Positions 1-7,388 of a DNA stretch of 19,002 bases are shown one piece after another. Origin of the DNA: Aquificota bacterium. GTDB taxonomy: Bacteria; Aquificota; Aquificia; Aquificales; Hydrogenothermaceae. Both the position numbers and the translations under genes were made by a program. Where the stretch lies: NCBI GenBank assembly GCA_013153795.1, contig JAADDV010000100.1, positions 1 to 19,002 on the forward strand, in the 5' to 3' direction. The stretch's first letter is position 1; every line of letters begins with the position of its first letter. The notes beneath the pieces were generated by a model. The model was not told the origin of the DNA. It did not search any database and saw only the letters and a program-made list of their open reading frames with translations.

Positions 1-1
1 A

Positions 2-826
2 GGAGTAAAAGACTATATTTCTAAAAATGGTTTTAAAAAAGTAGTTATTGGTTTAAGTGGAGGTATAGATAGCTCTTTAACTGCAGCTATAGCTGTTGAT
101 GCATTAGGAAAAGAAAATGTAAAGGGAGTTCTTATGCCTTCTCAATTTACTTCTAAAGAAAGTATAGAAGATGCCCTGAAGCTAGCTGAAAATTTAGGTA
201 TAGAAACTTTTACATTTCCTATTAAGGAAATTTTTGAAAAGTATATGGATATTTTAGCTCCTGTTTTTGAAGGTTATGACTGGGACACAACTGAAGAAAA
301 TCTTCAAGCAAGGATAAGAGGAAATCTATTAATGGCTTTATCAAATAAGTTTGGCTGGATAGTTTTAGCTACTGGTAATAAATCAGAAATGAGTGTTGGA
401 TATGCAACTCTTTATGGAGATATGGTTGGTGGTTTTGCTGTTTTAAAAGATGTCTATAAAACAAAAGTTTATGAGCTTGCTGAATATAGAAATAGTATAT
501 CTCCTGTAATACCTAAAAGAGTTATTGAAAAACCTCCTTCAGCTGAATTAAGACCAAACCAAAAAGATGAAGATGAATTACTTCCTTACCCTATTCTTGA
601 TGAAATTATAAGACTTTATGTTGAAGAAGACCTTCCTGTTGAAGATATAATAAAAAGAGGTTTTGAAAAAGAAGCTGTTGAAAAAATAGTTAGAATGATA
701 GACCAAAATGAATATAAAAGAAGACAAGCTCCTATTGGAATAAGAATAACAAAAAGGGCTTTTGGAAAAGATAGAAGAATGCCAATAACAAATAAATTTG
801 TGGAGAAAATATCTGAAGATGTCTAA
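2..826 (+). CDS. nadE: Glutamine-dependent NAD+ synthetase, C-terminal synthetase domain (5' partial)
   Basis: This enzyme makes NAD+ from deamido-NAD+ and ATP, the last step of NAD synthesis in the cytoplasm. The frame is open from base 2, so the gene starts before the window; 274 residues are visible. The ATP pyrophosphatase P-loop SGGIDSS is at visible residues 19-25. Further family signatures follow: NLQARIRGNLLMALSNK, then LATGNKSEMSVGYATLYGD, then PPSAELRPNQKDEDELLPYP. These match the long, glutamine-hydrolysing form (about 570 residues), whose amidase domain would lie upstream of the window; that domain is not visible, so glutamine use is inferred. The gene ends with TAA and converges on the universal stress gene with 7 bases between the two stop codons. 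No clear terminator hairpin separates them. Confidence 0.95.
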   Translation, partial: GVKDYISKNGFKKVVIGLSGGIDSSLTAAIAVDALGKENVKGVLMPSQFTSKESIEDALKLAENLGIETFTFPIKEIFEKYMDILAPVFEGYDWDTTEENLQARIRGNLLMALSNKFGWIVLATGNKSEMSVGYATLYGDMVGGFAVLKDVYKTKVYELAEYRNSISPVIPKRVIEKPPSAELRPNQKDEDELLPYPILDEIIRLYVEEDLPVEDIIKRGFEKEAVEKIVRMIDQNEYKRRQAPIGIRITKRAFGKDRRMPITNKFVEKISEDV

Positions 827-833
827 AAGCTTA

Positions 834-1676
834 TTACTTAACAAGCAAGACAGGTATAGGGGAGTGTTGAATTATAAAAGATGTAGTGCTTCCTAAAACT
901 AATTCTTTTACTCTACTTTCTCCAAATGCTCCCATTACAATAAGCTCATATTTTTCTTTATTTTCTTTTATATATGAACTTATTTCTTCCTCTGGATAAC
1001 CATACAGAAATTTTAAAACAAAATCTATCTCTAAATAGGTATCTAATAACTCCTCAATATGTTTTTCTCTTTCTCTTGATTTTTCTTCTAAAACAGATAT
1101 AACAGTTATTTCTTCAATACCTAAATCTCTTGCAAAGGAATTTAAATATTTTGCAGCGTGTATAGATTTTTCTCTTCCATCAAAGGCAAGAATGATATGT
1201 TTTATTTCTTTAAATTTATTGGTTGTTATCATAACAGGACATTTTGATTTTCTAGCAACTGCTTCAGCAGTTGAGCCTAAAAATAAGGGAGCAAATTTAT
1301 TATGAACACCTTTTTTCCCTACTATAATCAAATCATCAGGGTCAGCCATATCAACAAGTTCATTTGCTACAATACCAAAAGCCTGAACTATAGAGCAGTC
1401 TCCACCTTCTTCCCTACATTTTTTGGCAAAGGCATCAAGTAAGGCTCTTCCTCTCTCATCAAGGACTTCTTTTAGTTTTGGAGTAATATCTGCATAAGCT
1501 GTAAAACCTAAAGCACCTGCTAAATCTTCAAGAAAAGGTGTCTCTAAAAGTCTTATATCAACAATATGAACACCAATAACTGGTCTTTTTAGTTTTTTAG
1601 AAAAGTATATACCGTAATCAGCTGCAACCCAGGAAGCCTTCGAACCATCTATACCTACAAGAATTCTGTTAATCAT
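834..1676 (-). CDS. Universal stress protein with two UspA domains
   Basis: This 280-residue cytoplasmic protein is built of two tandem UspA (alpha/beta, nucleotide-binding) domains, about residues 1-150 and 155-280. Each opens with a beta strand and an Asp (ILVGIDGS at 5-12; IILAFDGR at 161-168). The second domain has the canonical ATP-binding pattern G-2x-G-9x-GS (GAFGESRVKELVLGS). In the first domain the corresponding stretch, GKKGVHNKFAPLFLGS, has one extra residue between the second Gly and GS. Tandem Usp proteins commonly bind ATP and are induced by stress or growth arrest; no specific target can be read from the sequence. The ATG follows an AGGAG ribosome site and overlaps the end of the upstream CDF transporter gene by 8 bases, so the two are translationally coupled in one operon. 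Confidence 0.9.
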   Translation of the reverse strand: MINRILVGIDGSKASWVAADYGIYFSKKLKRPVIGVHIVDIRLLETPFLEDLAGALGFTAYADITPKLKEVLDERGRALLDAFAKKCREEGGDCSIVQAFGIVANELVDMADPDDLIIVGKKGVHNKFAPLFLGSTAEAVARKSKCPVMITTNKFKEIKHIILAFDGREKSIHAAKYLNSFARDLGIEEITVISVLEEKSREREKHIEELLDTYLEIDFVLKFLYGYPEEEISSYIKENKEKYELIVMGAFGESRVKELVLGSTTSFIIQHSPIPVLLVK

Positions 1677-2883
1677 TTTTTTCTCCTTTTGTTTTCAAAT
1701 TATATTCTTTCCATGACTTTAATACTTCTTCTAAAGCTTCATCGAAAGTTTCTTTTTCTGTCTCCCAGACCATAACCCCAGCCCTTGTTAAATTCCATCT
1801 AACCTCAAAATCTAAAGGATGGAGTTTTGAAACAACAATATCAACACCTATTTTAGAAACAATATTTCCAATTTCTTTTTCTGAGCCATGGACTTCAAGG
1901 GTATTACTTATATGAGTTTTAAAATCTTTAGAAACATCAACAACTACAATTTTTTCAGCAGAAGAAAAATCTTTTATACGATTTTCTTTATCAACAAGAA
2001 AAGCTACCCTTAAGCCTTCTTGTCTGACAGGCTCATAATGGATAAAAACACTATCTATATTTGGAACTTCTGTCCTTATTCTTTTTTCTATCTCATCAAC
2101 AATCTTATGGGTTTCTCTTAAAGAAAAGTTGTGTAAAAGAAGCTCTACATCTAAGAATTTAAAGCTTCCTGCAGCTCTTCCTCTTATATTTTTTATTTCA
2201 ACAACAGCAGGATGGTTGTATATAATCTTTTTTATCTTTTCTAGTTCATCCTTTTCTAAAGAAATATCAAGAAGAACTTTTATACCACTGGAAAATATTT
2301 CCCAGCCACTGTGAATAATAAAAAGAGAAACTATAGCAGCTGCGTATTTATCAAGATTATACCCAAAGTATGTTCCAATAAGACCAATAATGACAATAAC
2401 GGAAGATAGGAAATCAGCCCATATATGCTGGGCATCTGCCATTAAAGCAGGAGAGTTAAGCTCTTTAGCTGCTTTTATCTCAAGCCTTGAATATATAAAT
2501 GTAGAAATCATAGCTATAACCATAACAATTATAGCTACTTCTATATGCTGAATTTCTTTTTTCTCTTCTGAGAAAAAGGCTTCTTTTATGATTTCATAGG
2601 CAGCTAGAAATAGAAAAAGTGAAATAATAACAGAGGCTATATTTTCAAGTTTATACAGACCATATGGAAACTCTTTTGTTTTCTTTGCTGCCAGTTTAAC
2701 AGAAGCTAGAGAAATAACAGAAGCTATTAAATCAGAAAAAGAGTGTATAGCCTCTGCTATAAGAGCAAGACTATTAGTAAACAGTCCTGCCCCAAGTTTT
2801 AAAATAGAAAGAGTAAAATTTAGTATTAAAGAGCCTAATGCCCATCTTTCTTTTAAAATCTGATTATTTGCTTGTTCTTGCAT
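1669..2883 (-). CDS. Cation diffusion facilitator transporter with C-terminal NifX-like domain
   Basis: This 404-residue inner-membrane protein is a CDF family metal/proton antiporter that exports divalent cations. About six membrane helices span residues 16-200. Metal site A residues are visible as HxxxD in helix 2 (H47, D51 in AEAIHSFSD) and HxxxD in helix 5 (H153, D157 in ADAQHIWAD), a His/Asp set usual for Zn/Cd-type members rather than the all-Asp manganese type. The cytoplasmic dimerisation domain is about 210-286. Unusually, about 100 more residues follow (290-393): RVAFLVDKENRIKDFSSAEK, a spacer, GVDIVVSKL, then a Leu-Gly-Val strand and TFDEALEEVL. This resembles the NifX/NifB-C (dinitrogenase Fe-Mo cofactor) fold; the role here is unknown, perhaps metal or cluster sensing. 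The start codon directly adjoins the carA stop codon. Confidence 0.88.
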   Translation of the reverse strand: MQEQANNQILKERWALGSLILNFTLSILKLGAGLFTNSLALIAEAIHSFSDLIASVISLASVKLAAKKTKEFPYGLYKLENIASVIISLFLFLAAYEIIKEAFFSEEKKEIQHIEVAIIVMVIAMISTFIYSRLEIKAAKELNSPALMADAQHIWADFLSSVIVIIGLIGTYFGYNLDKYAAAIVSLFIIHSGWEIFSSGIKVLLDISLEKDELEKIKKIIYNHPAVVEIKNIRGRAAGSFKFLDVELLLHNFSLRETHKIVDEIEKRIRTEVPNIDSVFIHYEPVRQEGLRVAFLVDKENRIKDFSSAEKIVVVDVSKDFKTHISNTLEVHGSEKEIGNIVSKIGVDIVVSKLHPLDFEVRWNLTRAGVMVWETEKETFDEALEEVLKSWKEYNLKTKGEKND

Positions 2884-4014
2884 TTATCTTTTACATTCCT
2901 CTATTAGTTTTACAAATTCATCAAATATATAAAATGAATCGTGAGGTCCTGGGGAAGCCTCTGGATGATGCTGTATAGAAAAAGCTGGTCTATCTGTAAG
3001 CCTGATACCTTCTATAGTATCATCGTTAAGATTTATATGGGTTATTTCCACATGAGACGGCAGAGAATCTGGGTCTGTAGCATAGTTATGGTTTTGAGCT
3101 GTTATCTCAACCTTACCAGTTTTTAGATTTTTTACAGGATGGTTTCCTCCATGATGTCCAAATTCAAGTTTATACGTTCTTCCGCCAATAGCCCAGGATA
3201 AAAGCTGATGCCCAAGACATATACCAAAAATGGGAATATCTGTAGTAAGAAGCTTTTTAATCTGCTGAATCTGAAAATGTAGGGTAGCTGGGTCTCCGGG
3301 ACCATTTGATAAGAAAATTCCATCTGGTTTAAAGTCTATAATATCTTCAGCCTTTGTGTTGTGAGGAAACACAGTAAGGTCTAATCCTCTATCAACCATA
3401 AGTCTTAAGATATTTCTCTTTACCCCAAAATCTAAAACAGCAACTTTGTATTTTTTTTCTTTTGGTTTTGTATACCCTTCAGGCCATTTCCACGAACCTT
3501 CTTCCCATTTGTAAGGCTCTTTATGGGAAACTTGAGAAACAAGGTCAAGCTCAGAAATATCAGGAATAGAACGAGCCTTTTTTACAGCTTCAACAGGAGA
3601 TATATCTCCTATCCCTATGTATCCTTTCATTACTCCATACTGTCTTATTATTCTTACTAAAGCCCTTGTATCTATTCCGTAAATCCCAATAACGCCGTTT
3701 TCTTCTAAATATTCCTGAAGTCTCTTTTTAGCCCTCCAGTTAGAAGCAATAGGAGATAAATCTTTTATAACAAAGCCATTTACATGAACTTTCTCACTTT
3801 CTATATCTTCATCATTAACCCCATAGTTTCCTACTTCTGAAGGGGTCATAACAACAATCTGACCTTTATAAGAAGGGTCTGTTAAAATCTCTTGATAACC
3901 TGTCATAGATGTATTAAAAATAACTTCTCCACCTGTTTCTTTTTTAGAAAATCCAGAAAATGCATAACCATAAAAAAAATGACCATCTTCTAAAGCTAAA
4001 ATAGCTTTTTCCAT
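2884..4014 (-). CDS. carA: Carbamoyl-phosphate synthase small (glutaminase) subunit
   Basis: CarA hydrolyses glutamine and passes ammonia to CarB, which makes carbamoyl phosphate for arginine and pyrimidines. The 376-residue length is normal. The N-terminal CPSase small-chain domain spans about 1-150 (FNTSMTGYQEILTDPSY, SNWRAKKRLQEYL). A class I glutamine amidotransferase domain follows: SNGPGDPATL at 236-245, nucleophile C266 in GICLGHQ, and the His/Glu pair H350 and E352 in HHPEASPGPHD. All catalytic residues are present. The ATG has a good site (AGAGGAAG) upstream. The large subunit gene is not in the window. The gene heads the operon with the CDF transporter and the universal stress protein; no functional link between these three is obvious. 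Confidence 0.97.
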   Translation of the reverse strand: MEKAILALEDGHFFYGYAFSGFSKKETGGEVIFNTSMTGYQEILTDPSYKGQIVVMTPSEVGNYGVNDEDIESEKVHVNGFVIKDLSPIASNWRAKKRLQEYLEENGVIGIYGIDTRALVRIIRQYGVMKGYIGIGDISPVEAVKKARSIPDISELDLVSQVSHKEPYKWEEGSWKWPEGYTKPKEKKYKVAVLDFGVKRNILRLMVDRGLDLTVFPHNTKAEDIIDFKPDGIFLSNGPGDPATLHFQIQQIKKLLTTDIPIFGICLGHQLLSWAIGGRTYKLEFGHHGGNHPVKNLKTGKVEITAQNHNYATDPDSLPSHVEITHINLNDDTIEGIRLTDRPAFSIQHHPEASPGPHDSFYIFDEFVKLIEECKR

Positions 4015-4155
4015 TCACTTCCTCTTTAAAAAGGATTTTCATTATTTTATCAAAATATAACCTTTAAAAAGAAAAATCTTTTTTTATATAGGCAGTTAAC
4101 TAGATTTATATCTATATGCTAAACTAAATACTAAACCCTTTTTAGAGGTGAAAGA
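4015..4155. promoter_or_regulatory. Divergent intergenic region between carA and cysS, presumed back-to-back promoters
   Basis: The two flanking genes point away from each other, so both promoters should lie in these 141 bases, which are very AT-rich. For carA a minus-strand TAAAAT (plus 4044-4049) matches five of six -10 positions but has no convincing -35. For cysS, TTAACT (4096-4101) and TAAACT (4120-4125), 18 bases apart, are a weak pair. I see no convincing operator or riboswitch. Confidence 0.4.
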
Positions 4156-5625
4156 ATGAGTCTGAAAATATATAACACCCTAACAGGAAAAAAAGAAGAA
4201 TTTGTTCCAATAAAACCTGGCGAAGTAAAAATATATACATGTGGTGTTACTGTTTACGATGTAAACCACGTTGGACATGGTAGAAGTTTAATTGTTTTTG
4301 ACGTTATAAGAAGATACTTAAGATATTTAGGATATAACGTAAAGTTTGTAAGAAACTTTACTGATGTTGATGACAAAATAATCAATAGAGCAAAAAATGA
4401 ATGTCTTCCTTTTACAGTAATAGCTGATAGATATATAAAAGAGTATTTTCAAGATGCAGAAAATTTTAGAATAGAACCTGCTGATGTTGAACCAAGAGTT
4501 ACTACCCATATACCAGATATTATAGATTTTATCCAGAAGCTTATAGAAAAAGGATATGCTTATGAAGTTGAAGGGGACGTTTATTTTTCTGTTAGAAAAT
4601 TCAAAGATTATGGAAAGCTATCTAAAAGAAGTATAGATGAGCTTATAGCAGGAGCAAGGGTAGAACCTGGGGAAAAGAAAAAAGACCCTCTTGATTTTGC
4701 ACTCTGGAAAGCGTCTAAAGCTGGAGAACCTGCATGGGATAGTCCATGGGGTAAAGGTAGACCTGGATGGCATACAGAATGCTGTGCAATGATATTTAAG
4801 CATTTAGGAGAAACAATTGATATTCACGGAGGAGGGTTAGACCTTACTTTTCCTCACCATGAAAATGAACTTGCCCAGGCAGAAGCTTTATCAGATAAAC
4901 CTTTTGCAAAATACTGGGTTCATAATGGCCTTGTTACAGTAAATGGTCAAAAAATGTCCAAATCTCTTGGAAATTATATAACTCTTAAAGAAATATATGC
5001 TAAGTATGAGCCTGACATATTGAGACTTTTAGTCCTTTCTGTTCATTACAGAAGTCCTTTAGATTTTTCATGGGAGAAAATGGAAGAGACTAAAAAAGCA
5101 TATGAAAGATTAAAAACAGCTATTGAAGACTATAAAATTGTAGAAAAACTTCCCGAAAATTCTGATTTTGAGGGGCATTTATATGATGCCATAGCAAAAG
5201 CAGAGCAAAACTTTTATGCAGCAATGAGCGATGATTTTAATACACCAGAAGCTTTAGCTGCTCTTTTTGGACTTGTTAGAGAAATGAATATATTAAAAGA
5301 TAGGGCAGTAAAAGAAGGAGGTATATCTAAAAAAGCTCTTGCTTCTTATAAAGAGGCAGCAAATCTTATTCATAACATAGGAAAAGATATGTTTGGTTTA
5401 TTTGATAGTTTACAACCGTGTATAAAAGTTGAAGATATAAAAGTAGAAAAAGAAAAGAAAGAAGAAAAAATAGATGAAGAATTAATAGAAACATTACTAG
5501 AAGTTAGAAATATAGCAAGAAAACAAAAAATGTTTGAAATAGCAGATTTGATAAGGGACAAGCTAGCTCAGCAGGATATTGTTATTGAGGATACGCCAGT
5601 TGGGACAAAGTGGAAGAAAAAATAA
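4156..5625 (+). CDS. cysS: Cysteinyl-tRNA synthetase
   Basis: This class I aminoacyl-tRNA synthetase charges tRNA-Cys. At 489 residues it has normal family length. The HIGH-type motif is HVGH (38-41) and the KMSKS loop is intact (266-270). The four zinc ligands that select cysteine are all present: C29, C209, H234 and E238, at numbering almost identical to the E. coli enzyme. The anticodon-binding helical part (about 340-489) ends in the usual short basic tail. The ATG follows AGAGGTGA. The downstream methyltransferase gene begins 11 bases after the stop codon, so the two are probably co-transcribed, but their functions are not obviously related. Confidence 0.98.
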   Translation: MSLKIYNTLTGKKEEFVPIKPGEVKIYTCGVTVYDVNHVGHGRSLIVFDVIRRYLRYLGYNVKFVRNFTDVDDKIINRAKNECLPFTVIADRYIKEYFQDAENFRIEPADVEPRVTTHIPDIIDFIQKLIEKGYAYEVEGDVYFSVRKFKDYGKLSKRSIDELIAGARVEPGEKKKDPLDFALWKASKAGEPAWDSPWGKGRPGWHTECCAMIFKHLGETIDIHGGGLDLTFPHHENELAQAEALSDKPFAKYWVHNGLVTVNGQKMSKSLGNYITLKEIYAKYEPDILRLLVLSVHYRSPLDFSWEKMEETKKAYERLKTAIEDYKIVEKLPENSDFEGHLYDAIAKAEQNFYAAMSDDFNTPEALAALFGLVREMNILKDRAVKEGGISKKALASYKEAANLIHNIGKDMFGLFDSLQPCIKVEDIKVEKEKKEEKIDEELIETLLEVRNIARKQKMFEIADLIRDKLAQQDIVIEDTPVGTKWKKK

Positions 5626-5629
5626 GGAG
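5624..5629 (+). promoter_or_regulatory. Ribosome-binding site that fixes the methyltransferase start
   Basis: AAGGAG overlaps the cysS stop codon and lies 7 bases before the ATG at 5637. This favours that ATG over the GTG at 5610, which has no comparable site and would add nine residues with no family resemblance. Confidence 0.7.
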
Positions 5630-5636
5630 CTTCAAA

Positions 5637-6320
5637 ATGAAGGAAGAAAAACTTGTTGAAAGTATTTTTGATGGAGTTGTTGATACTTATGATACCTTCT
5701 TAAATTCCGTTACAATAGGACTTATAAATCAATGGCAAAATGAACTAATAAATAATATTCCTTCTGGAGAATGGATTTTAGATATAGGAACAGGGACAGG
5801 AGAGATTATAAAAAAGATAAATAATATCTATCCGGAAAGTAAAGTTATAGGTTTAGATTTATCTATGAATATGCTAAAAAAAGCAAAAGAAAAAACAAAA
5901 GAAAGTCCTAATAATGTTTTTATCAGAGCTTCAGCTGTAGATTTGCCTTTTAAAGACCAGACAATAGATGTAGTGTTAAGCTCATTAACCTTTCGGCATC
6001 TAGATACAGAAAAAGCAGTAAAAGAAATAAATAGAGTTTTAAAAAAAGGAGGATATGTAGGTATTTTAGATATTGTAAAACCTTCTTCTAAAATGTTTGC
6101 AAAAATAATAGAAATCTTTGCAGATAAAATTTTTAGGCCTATAGGGACTTCTATTTTCCTTAAAGAAGAATATGATTACTTTGTAAAAAGCGTAAAAAAT
6201 GCTCTAACAGTTGAAGACCTAAGAGCTTTATTCAGTAAACATTCCTTTGTCCTTGAATATCAAACCAAGAAATTTTTTGGTTTAGTGACAATTTCTATTT
6301 TTAGAAAAAAATTTCATTAA
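5637..6320 (+). CDS. UbiE/MenG-like class I SAM-dependent methyltransferase, probably quinone biosynthesis
   Basis: This 227-residue cytoplasmic enzyme has a class I (Rossmann) methyltransferase fold. SAM motif I is LDIGTGTG (48-55), followed by an acidic strand end at GLDLS (72-76) and by DLPF (102-105) with RVLKKGGYVGILDI (133-146). The N-terminus, FDGVVDTYDTFLNSVTIG, resembles the UbiE/MenG start in which YDxMN precedes the helical cap. It departs from the strict UbiE signatures: the conserved His before the Trp is Asn (NQW), and the Glu after the GG strand is Asp. Aquificae use methylated or methylthiolated naphthoquinones, so a demethylmenaquinone or thioquinone methyl transfer is plausible but inferred. 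It sits 11 bases after cysS. Confidence 0.75.
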   Translation: MKEEKLVESIFDGVVDTYDTFLNSVTIGLINQWQNELINNIPSGEWILDIGTGTGEIIKKINNIYPESKVIGLDLSMNMLKKAKEKTKESPNNVFIRASAVDLPFKDQTIDVVLSSLTFRHLDTEKAVKEINRVLKKGGYVGILDIVKPSSKMFAKIIEIFADKIFRPIGTSIFLKEEYDYFVKSVKNALTVEDLRALFSKHSFVLEYQTKKFFGLVTISIFRKKFH

Positions 6321-6325
6321 AAAAT

Positions 6326-6331
6326 TATAAT
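6326..6331 (+). promoter_or_regulatory. Possible -10 element for the DHQ synthase operon
   Basis: A perfect TATAAT lies just after the methyltransferase stop codon, 55 bases before the next ATG. No convincing -35 hexamer is found 16-19 bases upstream and there is no TGn extension. In such AT-rich DNA this may be chance. Confidence 0.25.
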
Positions 6332-6385
6332 AAATATCTAAAGCAAAATTTATCTCCGAATTTAAAATTTTTAGAGAGGTGGTCT

Positions 6386-7381
6386 ATGAAAGAGTTTATA
6401 GTTGATGCAAGGGATTATGATAAAACAATAGTAACTACAGCTATTGAATCAGGAGCAGATTATATAATTATTCCTGAAGAAAAATTAGAAGAAGCTAAAA
6501 AACTTGGAAGAATAAAATTTATAACAGTAGATAAAGAAGGAAATTTATCAGATGATTTTGTATATATAACAATACATAATAAGGAAGATGAAGAAAAAGC
6601 TGCTCAACTTGCAAAAGCAGGAAAAAAAGTTATTGTAAAAACAACTGACTGGACTATTATTCCTCTTGAAAATCTTATTGCTCAATCTGATAACATTTAC
6701 GCAGTAGTTAAAAATGCCGAAGAAGCAAGTATAGCTGTTGGTATTCTAGAAAAAGGTGTAAGGGGAGTTGTTTTAGAAACTAAAGATTTAAATGAAATTA
6801 AAAAAGTATCTGGAGTTATTAAAGAAAACGTTGAGAAGTTAAATCTAGTAAAAGCCAAAGTCACAAATATTGTTTCTGTAGGTATGGGAGACAGAGTAGC
6901 TGTAGATACTACTTCCCTTTTTAAACGTGGAGAGGGAATGCTTGTAGGAAACTCCTCTGCAGGTATGATTTTTGTCCATGCAGAAACAGAGGAATCTCCT
7001 TATGTTGCTTCAAGGCCTTTTAGAGTAAATGCTGGAGCTGTTCATATGTATACTAGAGTCCCAGGAGGAAAAACAGTCTATCTTTGTGAGCTAAAAGCAG
7101 GCAAGGAAGTAATGGCTTATGATATAGATGGAAATGGTAAAGCTGTAGTTGTAGGCAGGTCTAAAATTGAAAGAAGACCTATGCTTCTTATAGAGGCTGA
7201 ATATGAAGGAAAAAAACTAAGTGCTGTTTTACAGAATGCTGAAACAATAAGGCTTGTTAAAGGAGATGGGTCTTTAGTTTCAGTTGTTGACCTTCAGATT
7301 GGAGATGAAATTTTAGGATATGTGGAAGAAGCTGGAAGACATTTTGGTATGAAAGTAGAAGAAACTATTTTAGAAATATAG
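6386..7381 (+). CDS. 3-Dehydroquinate synthase type II (archaeal class)
   Basis: This family carries out the NAD+-dependent oxidative deamination and cyclisation of 2-amino-3,7-dideoxy-D-threo-hept-6-ulosonate to 3-dehydroquinate. It is the alternative entry to the shikimate pathway described in Methanocaldococcus, and is unrelated to bacterial AroB. The 331 residues carry family blocks throughout: DWTIIPLENLIAQ (88-100), GMGDRVAVDTTSLF (166-179), GEGMLVGNSSAGM (182-194) and RPFRVNAGAVHMYTRVPGGK (210-229), with a C-terminal beta-rich domain. The ATG follows AGAGGTGG. The partner aldolase-type ADH synthase is not in the window. The MCE gene starts 8 bases after the stop codon with its own AGGAGAG site, so they share a transcript. 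Confidence 0.92.
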   Translation: MKEFIVDARDYDKTIVTTAIESGADYIIIPEEKLEEAKKLGRIKFITVDKEGNLSDDFVYITIHNKEDEEKAAQLAKAGKKVIVKTTDWTIIPLENLIAQSDNIYAVVKNAEEASIAVGILEKGVRGVVLETKDLNEIKKVSGVIKENVEKLNLVKAKVTNIVSVGMGDRVAVDTTSLFKRGEGMLVGNSSAGMIFVHAETEESPYVASRPFRVNAGAVHMYTRVPGGKTVYLCELKAGKEVMAYDIDGNGKAVVVGRSKIERRPMLLIEAEYEGKKLSAVLQNAETIRLVKGDGSLVSVVDLQIGDEILGYVEEAGRHFGMKVEETILEI

Positions 7382-7388
7382 GAGAGCT

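Noticed and set aside
4066..4083. A/T-only-arm hairpin (AAAAAGA, loop, TCTTTTT) in the carA-cysS spacer as a terminator or attenuator
   Set aside because: The stem has one G-C pair and would not be stable, least of all in a thermophile; the region lies upstream of both genes.
5610..5636. Upstream GTG start for the methyltransferase
   Set aside because: It lies inside cysS, lacks a ribosome site and adds residues with no family match; the ATG at 5637 has AAGGAG at ideal spacing.
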